The notes: generated by a model not told the origin, from the sequence alone. A DNA stretch of 64,000 bases from Ornithodoros turicata (GCF_037126465.1 NW_026999452.1:62001-126000), one strand, 5' to 3'. Counted from the first letter of the stretch, positions 1 through 12,089 are shown. Numbers and translations are program-made.

Positions 1-280
1 CCTGATCGTCTTCAACAAAATTGTCCCCCATTTCCTGTTGATCCCTAATTCTTATATATATTTATGTGTATGTCTTAGACGTTAGTAGTCCTAGCAGTTT
101 TAAGTTACTATCTGTTGCTATTTCGTGACTCGAGAAGATCCAAATCATTGTTGGGAGGGCACGACCTTTTCGGCAAGCTAGAGGATGTCTACGAAGCTAA
201 TAAATGAAGAAAAAATACGAAAAATAGTTTTTGTGTTCATGCACAACATCCAGTTTCGCACTTAATTCCGTGTGAACCGT

Positions 281-432
281 TATTTGAACCGGAAACCGGT
301 ATTTTTTTACCGGTTTAGTTCCGGTTCAGCTCCAAGATGGCGTCGACTCTTTCGGTTCGGTTCAGTTCCGGTTCGGCCAAAAATAACGGCTAATAACGGT
401 TTTCGGTTCGGGTTCGGGTTCGGTTCGACTCT
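281..432. repeat. AACCGG/CGGTTC-rich dispersed repeat, copy 1
   Basis: This is a dense run of degenerate AACCGG, GGTTCGG and CGAACC motifs. The same compositional block recurs at 6145-6305 and 12090-12160, so it is a dispersed repeat rather than a local accident. Open frames across it encode low-complexity Pro/Asn/Arg-rich peptides in both strands and are not genes. The element class is unknown. Confidence 0.6.
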
Positions 433-3044
433 CTGCATTATAGTATATGTTTTGAAGAAACGTGGGTCTCTTGCTGTCATAATGTTGCAGAAACGTTGTA
501 AAGCAACGTTGCAATAAATTTTCAAGAGGATATTAGCCACGTCTTTACAATGTTTGATAAGAAATAAGACTTGATAAGTATAAGTATAAGACCCATAACG
601 TCCCTATAAGCCATAACGTCCTCCCAAGAAATTCTGCTACTAGGGTTATGATGCCACTAAGTTATTTTCTTTATCACATTATTAATGATTTTCACTCTTG
701 AAATACAATTTTTAAAACTATTACAGAAATTAACACATTGTCTGCTTTCCATCTTTACGGAACAGAGCTATAATTTTATCAGTAAAAATCCATAAATTAT
801 ATTCATTCATTAGGGAAAATGCTTCGCTCTAAGCGTGGGACACAATAAGTGAACTCTCCCTCTAGTACCGTAATTTCACGCGGCTTATGCGCTATGTTTT
901 CTTCTCACGGGCGCTCTGCGGCTTATCCACCACACTCTTAAACCCGTACCTTTTATTGTAACTTTTAGAAACATACGTATTTTCGTGGACGTAGACGTAG
1001 AAATACACGTAGATTTCGAGATTTCTTATAGGTTACACCACTGTAACGTATATTAAGAGGGTAAAATCAGCAGAATCTCATTTGCTGCACGTAGAACATG
1101 TACTTACAAGTCCCAAACGTCACCACACCAGCATTGGACAGCTGTTTGGCCTTCGTGGCTAAACGTCCAAAAACTGAAAGTCCAATTAGCAAGCTCCCAG
1201 AGACGTTCGATGGACATTAATTCGTGAAGCTAGAAATCATTACTCTGAGGCACGTGTCTGTCGAACATCTATAGAATATCATGTGAGGATAACGACGCTT
1301 GGACTTTGCTTGCCATCTTTGCTTGGATTATCATTTATCAAATGACCATTACACGACTTACCGCGATTCGCTGTCTCTTGCTGCTCAGAATCCCGGGTGA
1401 GACACCTTCAGCGTTGTGAGAAATTGCCTTCGAATTTCTCTCCAAATTGCTGTTCGAGTTGAGCGTTGCTTTCGTAGCACTGAGGGGCGAAATGACGGAA
1501 ACAAATTGGTGCTTTCGAAGGTGGCGTCAAATTGGAGCTGTAACCGAGTGCTGCAGTCCAATATACACTCCTGGCTTCCTGGCATTCCTGGCAAAAAATT
1601 GGCCAAGAAATTTAAAAGAATTCAGTGTTCGCTTTCGCTTATTTTCAATGAAAGCTACGGTGTACCTCTTAAATATCACGGTAACCTTGATGTTTAGAGT
1701 GCGAGTTAAACTCTTAGAGTTAAACTCTTATGTATATAGGGGCTTGTGTGTAGCCTTATGGAATTATCACCGTTACCTTTTTGTTAATATTACTGTTGAC
1801 TTGAATTTTGTACCTCCGGCTTAGAAGCTATATCCTAGCCTTAAGGAAGTACATTCCCGCCACTTTTATGTTAAGGATACAGCGTTTGACAAAAGCTTAC
1901 GGCACACCAGGTCGGCATACTTTTTCTCCAGCGTGACAGTGCCGCCGTCGACAAGTGGAAAGCAGAAGTAGTAACGGATCATTCTTCTGTTTCCCCTTCT
2001 CCTGTTGTGTAGACGACCACAGTATGACGCTGAAGAAAAATTACGCCGGCATCGTGTCCGTAATCCTTTGTCGGGCATCGTACCTCAATTTATGGGTCCA
2101 GGTCGCTATTAAATGTCAGTCATAAAGTCTGATCTGGTGAGACTGATGCGATTAAGACCTTTAGCTAGTCACATAGGGACTAACTATAAGAGCGAGTTAG
2201 GTCCACCTATGTCAGTGTTTGAGACTGGCTTTCAAATGCGACCTGTGTAACGTGGTGATTACGTTGATGTCAGTGTACACAGACCACAAGAAATGACAGA
2301 CAGTAGTTTTTCTCCTTACATATATTTACAACCATTCTTCGGTACAAAATTAGAAAAAGTCTTTGGAACGGCTCTGCCACACAAAGAACGCTCAAGTGTT
2401 ACTCAAGTGACAGAATATAGCAACCATCCGAATGAATTTGAAAGCCTTAGAGCGAAAGAAATATTGAAGGGGATGCTCAACGTTAAAGGCTGTTTTACTT
2501 TCCCAACTAAAATTGAAAGAAAAGTTAGTAATTCGGGATTCTATTACACGCAATGAATGTCGCTTTCGCTATAGACCATTGCACAAATTATTTGCGAATG
2601 CAGCTACACTTTGGCATTTTCAGCTCAGCTTGTTGGTAAATTCACTTTTAACGCATTAATTAAATCAGTAAAATTAACAGAGAGAATATTCATGGCGTGA
2701 GGGAAGATGCCCTAGGTCGCTGAACATAATCGGGAAGCTCGCCTCGTTTTGTGTACGTAGTCAATGGACGGCACAATCATTACGCTGCAGAAGAGAGAAC
2801 CTTCTAGAATTTCTAGAAGGACGATGAATTTCACTGAAACTCACCTGAAGCAATTTTCAAGCTGATACATTATATCCAATTATATATTTCCAAGGTACGA
2901 TATTAAAACACAGTTCTCTTTTTCTCTTTCGACCTGTTGTTTGCTCTCTTGCTATTTTATTTTCGCTGCCTTCCGAACGCCATTTTATTTACTGTTTTTC
3001 TTTCTCTTTCTAACGAGCATCGCGATATCTGTTCTTCCTTCTGC
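433..3044. other. No supported gene
   Basis: Apart from the repeat fragment at 933-1062 I see no supportable gene. Several short open frames exist (for example 1416-1697 plus, 1866-2078 minus, 2293-2556 plus), but none shows a recognised domain, convincing splice sites or a family motif. It looks like ordinary intergenic or intronic DNA. Confidence 0.5.
933..1062. repeat. Terminal fragment of CACTCTTAA-type TIR element
   Basis: It begins CACTCTTAAAC, continues through a GTACC motif and TTTATTGTAACTTTTAG, then ACGTAGA and GGTTAC motifs. The same order of motifs opens the complete element at 58813-59987. Only one end is visible here, so this is a truncated or solo terminus. Confidence 0.5.
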
Positions 3045-3655
3045 GACGATGGAGCGAATTTTTGCAACGAAGTTCGCGCGGCAGACTGCCACGCGCGTTC
3101 CGCCGCCAGTTGTTCGCCGGCACCAGCTCCATGGAGCGAAAAACCAGCGGACGGCGTCGGGAAGTCTTGCTGTGATGGCACTGTTGCCAGGGTATAAGGT
3201 GAAAGCTTAGTGAAATCAGTTGCTCGAAAAAGTGCATTTAATGTCACAAATTTTGCAACTAAATCCAACAACTGTCTGAAAAGATACGCCCAGTAACGTC
3301 CCGAAAGGCATATTCACTACTGCGAAAGGAAAACATGTTTCTTGGCAGAGAATGCCTCACGTTCTAACGATGCAGTTGGCGAAACAGCGAGCAGACGACA
3401 GCATCCAGTTGCAAGAAGAGGACGATGACGATGATTCACGAGAGCAGACGACCACGTGCAGGCGATCTGGCGTAGATTCTTAGCGGAAGAGCACTTTGAT
3501 TGGTTCATCTGCAGTTGACGCTTCCGGAATCGCGGACGCTGGGCGAAAATATCTGGCATGGGCAGATCGGCGGCGGACGCTCAGATTTTTGACGGCTCGC
3601 GCAGGGCGTCCGACGCTGAGCGAAGTTCGCAGCTTTTTCGCTGTACATTCGCTCC
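3045..3655. repeat. Imperfect inverted repeat, possible foldback element
   Basis: GGAGCGAATTTTTGC followed by GAAGTTCGCG near 3050 is mirrored, in reverse complement, by the stretch ending near 3655 (GCGAACTTC ... TTCGCTCC). A second pair, CCATGGAGCGAAAA near 3128 and TTTTCGCCCAGCG on the opposite strand near 3540, lies inside. The arms are diverged and the ends are not sharp. No target duplication was identified. Confidence 0.35.
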
Positions 3656-5190
3656 ATGGAGGTTGCCCTTAACGCGGTGTTAAGCGTTGCTTTTACACGG
3701 CATGAGGGAACATGTTCGTTATGTTCGTTAAGCGCACGTGTTCGCTGCGCATATGTGCGTGCTGCTATTGTGTCTCTTCACGTGTCAGTGAAATTGTTCG
3801 CAAAAAATTACATCTTCCTCTCCTACTGAACAAAAGTACAGCCTCAACTAAGTCGACATTCCTACCGATTTCAGCAAGTGCAAAGTACCTTCCGGGTCTA
3901 TGCTCGCAGTAACAACACAACATGGGTTTATGCTCTCCAGATTCGTCTGTGTCACATATGTATTCTGGGCAGTCGCATTAATCTCGTGTGCATCATCCAT
4001 GCGAACACCGCGAAAGTCCGTACTCAAGAACGGCATCATGCCTGAGAGAGCAGTTGCAGCGTTTAGTGAAACGTATAACGTGTTGTGTATATATAGAAAC
4101 ATTTTACCTTTGACCACGGAGTAAGAAGACTAGGAGATGAAACTGCCCATAGAAGCAAGCGCTGGCGCGCGACCAGAGACTGTCACGTTGGGGGAGAGAA
4201 AAAAAAAAGGCAGTTGCTGACTTTACGCGACAGATGGCACGGCGGCACTGTCTTCCATATTCCCCCCTTTTTGTTTTTCATTTTCCATTTCCGTTTTCAA
4301 TTTTCCTTTAACTCATCAGCGCAGAGTTCACACCCGTAAGCAGAGTTCGAGCTGGTGACAACCGAAAATCTCCGATATGAAGAAGCGTACGATGTCAAAA
4401 CCGGTAAATATTCAGTGTCAATAAATGGCAGGCAGTGGCATGCCGAGGGCCGAATGATCAAGAACGAGAGGGCGAAAACCACGTGCACTGCGCTCGGCCA
4501 AGGCCGCTCAAGTGGGGGTTAAACTTATAAATGATATCGTCGTTACCTCTCTGGATAGGGAACACAACTATTTACAAGTTACACCATCTGCTATCCGGCC
4601 AGTCACTTATATTACCGACGAGTACCTTCCACTGTGACATGTAGAAGATGTGTGACGTTGTTAGAAAAGTAGTGTAACTTTTAAATTAGACGTTACAGCA
4701 TTTTCGACGTGGCGCTAAAAGCAACCAGATTAAGACTATATTTTCCTGTCGTCTTTCGGAAACTTCGGGTTTGATGCATTAGAACTGCACACTGAATTTT
4801 CCTTTTCTTTTTTTCTTTTTGCAGCAGAGAGAGAAGCACTCACGAGTTTTCGACTTTCTTTATGACGTTTTTACATTTCCATTGAAGTTACAGAAATATA
4901 ATTGTGCACCTATAGTGGATACTACTACAATGTGCGCAGCAGCGCAGCAGTCATCCCGGCCGGCTGGGCGGGCGGAAGAAACAAAGCCAAATGCCGTGCA
5001 AAGCCGAAATATCCCGTCCTCCAGTGTGACGTCGACACAAGTTTTGTGGGCCGCAAGTCGGAATGAAGATCGGTATTCGGTATAAGATTCGGTTTTCAAA
5101 AAACGAAAAAAAAGAAAAAAAAAGAAGACGTGAAGAGTTTCGGATAACTAGATTGCACACATAATCAGTGTTCCCTGAACAACTACAACA
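3656..5190. other. No supported gene
   Basis: Contains only short overlapping open frames, A/T runs and GTAACTTTTA-type motifs near 4670 that resemble the interior of the CACTCTTAA element family. Nothing here can be assigned to a gene. Confidence 0.4.
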
Positions 5191-5194
5191 ACTT

Positions 5195-5300
5195 TATTTT
5201 GATATGATAGATGGGGAGGTTCATCGCCAGAGGCGATACTCTACCCCATTGCTGGTTGGGATGGGGGGAATAAAATAATGAGCCCCTTCACAATAACGAT
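5195..5300 (-). mobile_element. 3' end of a dispersed retroposon (tick-type), minus orientation
   Basis: Read on the minus strand, the segment passes through a GGGGCTCATTATTTTATTCC block, a CAATGGGGTAGAG block and ends with an AATAAAGTTGTTG polyadenylation-type tail. Modules of this form are, to my recollection, common at the 3' ends of tick transcripts and SINE/LINE copies. Which element it belongs to cannot be stated from this sequence. Confidence 0.4.
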
Positions 5301-5655
5301 CGAAGTTCGATTGTGTCCAGAAAGGTCAAAAGAGATCGTTGGTGGGCGGGATGGGCCCAGGGACCAAGCAATTTTGATAGGGAGAAGGGGCGAGGGTCCA
5401 GCTGACTAAGAGATGTTCCCTGTTCCCTGATGAACACGTCGTATGAGTATAGTTTCATTCTGTAACACCCAAAACTCGGCGTCGCTCTGCTTTAAGGACC
5501 AAACTATCCAATGGGCTGCATTTGGTTTCTATAAACTCTGCGTTGAGCTGTCAAGCACTATACTAAAAGTGCTGGACGTGCACACATGCAATATTCGATC
5601 CTATTATAGAGCCATCACTATAATGCTAATGAATGTACTCATTTTATTGTAACAG

Positions 5656-5832
5656 ATGTGCAAGAGTGTAGTGGAGCACAACTTTAGTGGCGGATGGACT
5701 GTGTTGCACATGGAATACTCTATCGTTGACGGGAAAGGCTGCAATGACACAAACTATCAAGGAAACTACCAGATGGTTCAAGCATTACGTGACCTTATGA
5801 AGATCAACTTTACGGCCAACGACTGCCCCTGA
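5656..5832 (+). CDS. Candidate terminal exon of an unrecognised, possibly secreted, protein
   Basis: A T-rich stretch ending TTTATTGTAACAG forms a good 3' splice site just before 5656. From there 58 codons stay open to a TGA at 5830-5832. The peptide has three cysteines (after the first residue, in GKGCNDTNY, and in ANDCP at the very end) and two N-glycosylation sequons (NDT, NFT), compatible with a secreted or luminal protein. It starts with ATG at the exon boundary but is more likely the last coding exon of a longer gene. No upstream exon was identified in the preceding 5 kb. I do not recognise the family, and a chance open frame is possible. Confidence 0.35.
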   Translation: MCKSVVEHNFSGGWTVLHMEYSIVDGKGCNDTNYQGNYQMVQALRDLMKINFTANDCP

Positions 5833-6144
5833 CCAATATAGAAAATGCCGTGTCAACTGAGGGAACTCTGTGCAGATTCATAGTATATTACGCGATATAT
5901 GCGGCGTTCATAGCATTCACTGGAATAATATAATACCTAGTAGGTGTTTACCTTGAAAAAAAAAATAATATCCAACAACCAGACTGCAGTAATCACTGAG
6001 TTAAAAATCTTTCACGATGTACGCTGTAGCCCATAACTTAAACAATAACGTGCTCCTTGGCCTTGAAGACTCATTGGTCAAGAATCATTCTAAAAAAAAA
6101 AAAAAAAAACGAATACACTCCTCGAAATAAATCACGCAGGGTGT

Positions 6145-6305
6145 CGCACCGATCCCGAACACGAACCGAAAATCGTACCCGAACCGTTATTTTTGCCGGA
6201 ACCGATCCCGAACCGAAATTATCATGGCATTGTGGAACCCGAACGGAAGCAGAACCGGAAAAAAATAATAGCGATAACCGGTTCATGACGAAACGGTTCG
6301 TACAA
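6145..6305. repeat. AACCGG/CGGTTC-rich dispersed repeat, copy 2
   Basis: Repeated CGAACCG, CCCGAACC and AACCGGTTC motifs, here mostly in the complementary orientation to the copy at 281-432. The overlapping 117-codon frame is low-complexity Arg/Thr/Pro and is not a gene. Confidence 0.55.
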
Positions 6306-7162
6306 AAAGAAGCCAGTATAAAACTTCAAGTGTCTCCCAATCCCCGGACGAGGACACAGTGTTCTCCATATCACGGACTTCACCTAGTAGTCAAACGAGG
6401 ATGCATATAGCGAATTCGGGTGGTCATTTCATGGCAACACGGCCTAATTAACGCGCCCGGAAATTCCTAGGTTGGCGCCCGAGATGGATCATGTGACCTT
6501 TGCCACCCGAATATGAGTGCCGGGAACTTAGCGGTTTTAGTCCCTTCAATCACGCTAGAGCCATCGGGGTCGCAAGTCTTCAGGTTCTGTCGTGTGCTAA
6601 GCCACGTGAACTTCGACGTGCCGGGCAATAAGGGCAATTGCCACCCTTGCTTTGCGGATGTGACGACGCCGGATACAGTGAGGCAACCCTCGGTCCTTCC
6701 GAAACCGGGCGAAAAAAGTGCTAGTTCGCAAATTCCGAGCGCTTGGAAAACGCGCCACGCGAACATGCGAGATTGCTTCGCTTTGAGCAAGTGAACATGA
6801 GTGCTCGGGATCTGGCAGAAAAATGTGCCCCGAAATGCCCACTCGAATTCGCCAATAGCCAGGTATGCTCTCAGCGTCTTCTTCACCACGTTGAAGCGCA
6901 ATTGCCCTTGTAGCGCCGCTGCTGGCGCCCCATGCACGCGCTGCAGCGTCTGCTCCTCACATAGAAATCTTAAGGAGTGTGCTAGAAGGAAACTTCCGAA
7001 ACTGGGACGTACGGGCAAGGGGAGCGCCATATTGAATCAGCTACTGTCGCCGTGGCGCATGCAAAAAAGGAACCCAGTAAGCATACAGCAACCATAACTC
7101 CAAAAATGTTTTTGGAACAGTAACACACAGCCCGAATCCATTAAACCGTGAGATATAAGAAA

Positions 7163-7196
<34 letters not shown>

Positions 7197-8692
7197 AGAA
7201 ACAAAGACACAACACGGACGCTGCATGGGGACGCCATCTCCGCCGCTGCCTCAACCAGACCAAGCAGCCTTGACTACAAGCCTGGATAGGGGTGAACACT
7301 CACAAAATAAGTAGCCAACGGAAGCAGATGAGCAACCGAGCAAGTGTTGCAACTGTTTTCGGAACTCGTGGCTGCTTTCACGGGCTAGAAATACGCGACG
7401 TTTCCTCGGCTGATTCAAAATGGTTGCCTCCGAGCGCATACACTAAGAGAGGGAAGAGCCCTGTTCAAGTTCTTTGCTCTCCTCCGATCCTCTTCCCTGC
7501 CTTCCCTACTAGCCTCTCTCCGTAAAATTTCTATGGCTGCTAAGGAGGAGGCGCCAAGCAAACCCTTGTCAAACGCTGGGTTTTCAAGCAAACAACGCGG
7601 CTGTCCTCTGCTCTGTATTTTCTGAAAGGTGGGTGGTCTGACATCGTCCACCGAATGAAGCTGGAATGCATCAGGCCAGTCATATAGCTCTCGTGATTAA
7701 GCAAGTGACCAACATTTCCCTTTACACATGAGCAGTAAAAATTGTCAGTAAAAAAGTCAGAAACATGAGAAGTGGAGAAGCATACGCTGAATAGTGCATG
7801 TATGATTGTTCATGCAGAGTGGCGGTGCAATTGTGTTGTGCATTATCTGGTACGCTGCGATGAACCCGAACAGAGTACAGCTGGAAGACTAATTTTCGAC
7901 ATGCATCAGTTTCAGATCGATTCATACTGCGAATGCAATGCCCAAGAACATAAATCAACTATGGCCAGATAACGTGTGTTTAATATGCTTTTTTCTGTCG
8001 AAGGCTTGGATATGGGCCGCAAGAGAAAGAATCCGGTGCAGAGATACTTTACCTACAACTCCGCTACCGACTTGTCACGATGTAACGTTGCAACATGCAA
8101 TGCAGAATGAAAGGTCAACATGCTGCCAATCTTCAACGCCACTTGGAACGAAACCATCATGAGATCTCTAAACAGATCTTCACACAGTCAGCACGACTTC
8201 ATGCCGGAGCAGTCAACCAATAGTCAGCCAATCAGGATCGTGTTTACAACGGCGGCAGGCAATCACGAACGTGCTTTCACCGGTCGCGGCCATGAAGACG
8301 AACCATTGTCGTCCGCGAGTGGTATTGAACGTCCCAGCGTACTAAATGAAAGCGCAAAACGGCCCCAATCTTTTTTAAAACTCATTTTCTGGAAAGCGTG
8401 TTGCACTTTTTTGTGTAAATATTCAGGTCTGCAGGTTCTCAGTAAGCTGCAATCATTTGCGGGTTCTTGAATTCGCAGAACGGCGAATAGCAGTAGCAGA
8501 CGAATTCTGACTATATATGTCCACGTAGCGAAGGAGAGAGAGGAGGTAATAAGCAGGCCTTTTGTATATAGGTGGCGTTGACGCCGCCCTCTCACTTCTC
8601 CGGTTAGGTGGTGACGTCACGCCACAGCAGCCCCAGCAGCTTCGGAAGCAGCGCTGATCTTTAAAATTCGTTTATTTAATATCAACTGTCGT
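6306..8692. other. No supported gene
   Basis: Several frames of 60-190 codons overlap on both strands around 6467-7100 and 8120-8595, the longest being 187 codons on the minus strand (6467-7030). None shows a recognised domain or consistent splice structure. The moderate GC content of 6480-7030 makes long chance frames likely. It also contains the microsatellite at 7164-7194. Confidence 0.4.
7164..7194. repeat. (AC)n dinucleotide microsatellite
   Basis: About fifteen uninterrupted CA units. Minus-strand frames through it read as Val-Cys-Val-Cys runs and are artefacts. Confidence 0.95.
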
Positions 8693-10155
8693 CCTATTGA
8701 AAAATACTTCAGAAAATCTTACAAAAGAAATCTCTCAGATCGCTGTAGGAATTTCTATGAGGTTATGAGACTAAACCTTACAAAATTTCTCTCACAGTTT
8801 CTTGCAGGAATCCTGTAAGATTCCAGGGAGGCTTTCCTACAGGATTTCTTACAGGCAGTGGCAATGCAGCTTTCTTACAGGGTTTCTTACAGGGTGGCCT
8901 GTGATGCTTTCTCACAGGACTTCTTACAGGCCTCGAGGCCCGCAAGAAAGACTGTGAGAAAGGGTAATGGGCCACCCTGCAAGAAACACACTAAGAAAGC
9001 TGCACTGCCACATGAAAATTGAAGGATATCAGACTTACTTGTTCAGAAGTATTGAGAGTAAGTCGCATGCCGTCACTGTAAGGAATGTTGCAGAACATTT
9101 GTGGCCCAGCCAATAAATTCAGAAGGGCATGACTTAACGCATTGTACACGTACTGGAAATGTCCAATGCGACGACCAAAAAAATTCGTCGTGTGATTATG
9201 CCATGTTTATGTTTTGCACCTTGGGAACGCGTAGGCTTTCTTGCGTAAAAGCACCATCCAACTTTCTCGAGACGAGAATGGGTTACGACCACGAACTCGG
9301 ATCGGCGTTAATCCCCGCTGCCTGCCACTTACGACTTTAACCTAGAAGAAACAGCATTTCAAAAAGCACGGTTACAACAACATGTGTGTGCGTGAGAGAT
9401 AGACATAGAAATATGTAACATACCGTTTGCCCAAAGCACAGTTGCTATAACCATCTCATTGCATTCTACCTTCCGATTCACAGAATACCTGCGAACAGGG
9501 GTAAAGACGCATAAAGAATGGGAATGCATAGCACGGACGATTATATACCACAAGCACAAGTGCCATATACCTCAAAAGCGACGAAAATCCTGAATACCAG
9601 GCGATATTTGCTTGAGATGCGTAGCTGCGTCCATGCGCTTCCTCGTTTCAAAACAGACTAATTAACTTGCTGGCAGTTGGAATAAACGCCTCCACTAATG
9701 CACGATGGAATGTCATAACAGGTTATATAATGAATAGTTTCAATAGGAACGACAAAGCGGAGCAACCATGACACTTCTACCTAAAAGGGATTATTCACAA
9801 ACATACGAAATCGCACGAACTACTTCCCAACACAGACGACATGTCACCCTCTGCGGCCCGTCAGTTGTTGCTTCATGTTCATCCGGCAGGGAAATATCCT
9901 TCAAAATTTCTCTTAATACTGAAGAGAAGTTCGTGAGAAAGTCAGTCCTGTATGAATCACGCTGTTTTCTCATAGAAATCACAAGGCCAGACCCTGAATT
10001 ATCCCACAGGATAGTTTCTCATTGGTGTGCCTGTGAGGATATGTATACGAATCTGCATCCTCTGTAGGAAATTCTGAGAGACGAAGACGCTTCTGTAAGA
10101 AATTCTGAGAGAATGCTATGTTTCTATGAGATTTTCTGAAGTATTTTTCAATAGG
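8693..10155. mobile_element. Non-autonomous TIR element with arrayed subterminal CTTACAGG motifs
   Basis: The left end CCTATTGAAAAATACTTCAG is matched by its reverse complement at the right end (CTGAAGTATTTTTCAATAGG, ending 10155). The inverted match continues through AAAATCT. Inside each end lie many variants of TTTCTTACAGG/CTGTAAGAAA (8780-8990 on the left, 10050-10110 on the right), typical of transposase-binding subterminal repeats. The interior has no recognisable transposase, only short frames. Flanks do not give a clear target duplication, so the superfamily is unassigned. Confidence 0.7.
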
Positions 10156-10549
10156 GCGGCTATAGTGGTAAAGTGTGTGGTAAAGTGGTAAACATAGTGG
10201 TAAAGGTTTCATAGATGGTTTTCCCGAATGCAACCGTCCCTTTAATACACGTACATTACCAGAACAGCACTGCAGCGAAGCACACGCACGTCCATGCATG
10301 CTACACGGAAAGGGACCGAAACGCAAACTTATTTCAAGGAAGGTACGTAGGAGGAACAGGAACTGAAGCGCCCCAGAGTGTCCATGCAGCAAAAGCTTCC
10401 AGCTATGGTACCCTCTTGCATATACAAAGCTGAGATAACTCAAGAGGAGATCTTGAGAGCCTGTTCGGAGCTTTGTACAGTTAACGGAAGATCATTTGCC
10501 TTAATGGAAGATTCTGGATTCTGCAGACTCCTTGATCCTCTGCTGCACG

Positions 10550-10779
10550 CAGGGGCAGATCCAGGGAAGATCCTCGGGGGGGGGGGGGGGGGGGCACTAA
10601 AAAACAAAGAGAAAAGACGGGGGGGGGGTTGCCACGTAAGACGGCGAGCTGCTGCGCTTTCATTTCACACCAGAACTTTATTTATGATCTACATGTTGCG
10701 AAGCTTAGCAAGCTGTAGAGGAACGCCACTAGAGGTATGTCTCGTGGGGGGCCCGGGCCCCCCTTGGGATCCGCCCCTG
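10550..10779. mobile_element. hAT-type MITE with 8-bp target duplication
   Basis: The ends are CAGGGGCAGATCCAGGG and, in inverted form, TTGGGATCCGCCCCTG. The 8-bp sequence GCTGCACG lies immediately outside both ends (10542-10549 and 10780-10787), an exact target-site duplication of the length made by hAT transposases. The element is 230 bp, non-coding, and contains poly-G runs near 10578 and 10619. It lies inside the older hAT transposase relic, just after its LLDPLL motif. Confidence 0.93.
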
Positions 10780-11121
10780 GCTGCACGGCACTCGCTAAAA
10801 AATGACCATAAACTCCGAAAACATCCGGACGGAAGTCGCAAAGCGTGCAAATGACATGCGTGAAGAAATCAGGCTGGAGATTAAGGGCATGATGGTGTCT
10901 CTAAAAGCAGATTGCGTTACTCGTATGGACAGATCTATGCTAGGTATAAACACCCAGTACATATCAGATGGAACAATCGTTCTCCGCACTCTTGCCATGA
11001 GAGAACTGAAGAAGAAGCATACAGCGTGTTATCAGCATTCTGTGTTGCTCGAAGTCTTTCTACGTATAACATCGAGCAGGCGCAGGTATACACCATCACG
11101 AGTGACAACGGTGCGAACCAG

Positions 11122-11274
11122 CCCAAGCAGTAAAATGTACTAGAAGTCGAGTGCAATAGGGGTGGACGGGTAGGTGGACTGCCTTGAACAGACTTGTTAA
11201 CCAAGAGAAAATTGATAAGACACATACCGGCCACCCCTATTGCACTCGACTTTCAGTACATTGTGCTGCTTGGG
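11122..11274. mobile_element. Palindromic MITE with 2-bp AG duplication inside hAT relic
   Basis: CCCAAGCAGTAAAATGTACT begins the left arm and the inverse, ending CTGCTTGGG, closes the right arm. The inner arm sequence (GTCGAGTGCAATAGGGGTGG) is also mirrored. The dinucleotide AG lies directly outside both ends. Removing the element and one AG restores an uninterrupted transposase reading DNGANQAKSVK, which fixes the boundaries. A partial second copy lies at 46870-46912, and the CCAAGCAGCAC ends resemble those of the element at 41712-43037. Confidence 0.88.
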
Positions 11275-12089
11275 AGGCGAAGTCGGTGAAGATGTTGACG
11301 GAAGGGCATGAGGCGCAATCTGATAGCAAGGATGAAAGTGAGACCCAACCAGAACATGAAGACATCAGCGATCGTATGTTTAATCTTGGCTCCACTGAAT
11401 CCTGGCCTGTGGTCCTCAAAGGAGTGCGGTGTGCTGCGCACACCCTGCAACTCAGAGTAGACGACGCCATGAAAAAGGAATCAGTTAAGGGAACCATCGT
11501 AAGGGCCCATGAAGTCTGCAAGCAGTCGGAGTCCTACAGAGATGATGATGATTAAAAAGCTACGTCTCAGAAAACCCATACTGGTCTGCCCAACACGCTG
11601 GCTTTCTACATAGGGCATGCTACATAGGCTGATGAATCTTCGCAGCTTTTGTGTTGACATGGTTTCCAAGAACCGCGAGGTCATTCTGACCAGAGATGAG
11701 TGAGGGAGAATAGACGGCATTGTCATGGGTCTTCATCCACCGAAGAAGACGACACTCACACTACAGTCGGAATAGCTAACGTTTGGGCATTCCTACGGTG
11801 TGCGGATAAGGTGCATCATAGAAACAATTGTATGGCGCTACCACTGTGCGTGTGAAAAAAAGCGATTTGGGGAACAGACAGTAGCAGGACTACATGGCTT
11901 TATCAGCGTGGACGCTGTTTGCAAGTGTTCATCTGCTTCTCCTTTATTTCGGTAAAGGGGCTACATGGCACTAAAAACATCAATGCAGACAGCAGCAGTA
12001 ATAAGCTATTAGCCAGGCATTTCCTGAGAAACACAGTTTTATGGGGCATATGAAACTAAAGCGTTGAACCGATTTAGGGCTGCGAAGCT

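Larger units (their letters stand above)
10378..12050 (+). pseudogene. hAT-superfamily transposase relic (BED/hAT type)
   Basis: The plus strand carries ordered fragments of a hAT transposase: TVNGRSFALMEDSGFCRLLDP (10480-10545), a helix-rich stretch ending LGINTQYISDG...RTLAMREL (10802-11010), TSDNGANQ (11095-11120), the CAAHTLQL motif within VRCAAHTLQL (about 11426), and a C-terminal part with LMNLRSFCVDMVSKNREVIL and GLHPPKKTTLTLQ (11620-11760). It is broken by stops, frameshifts and two inserted elements (10550-10779 and 11122-11274). The N-terminal BED finger and the C-terminal dimerisation region are not clearly present. It cannot encode a working enzyme. Confidence 0.85.

Noticed and set aside
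272..540. Overlapping frames with Glu-Pro-Asn-Pro-Asn-Arg or Arg-Phe-Gly repeats
   Set aside because: They are artefacts of the AACCGG-rich repeat.
2293..2556. 87-codon plus-strand ORF with a clean start
   Set aside because: No family resemblance, no splice sites and unremarkable surroundings. It is within the expected chance length.
6467..7030. 187-codon minus-strand ORF
   Set aside because: Several long frames overlap here on both strands. The peptide shows no domain and the upstream region shows no promoter or splice support.
7037..7237. Minus-strand frames with Val-Cys repeats
   Set aside because: They are translations of the (AC)n microsatellite.
9440..9620. Possible tRNA or other small structural RNA
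   Set aside because: No A-box/B-box pair or cloverleaf arms could be found here. I saw no convincing tRNA anywhere in the window by eye.
10570..10640. Poly-G runs that might be a G-quadruplex regulatory site
   Set aside because: They lie inside the hAT MITE with an exact 8-bp duplication and are adequately explained as part of that element. The exact run length may also be a sequencing artefact.
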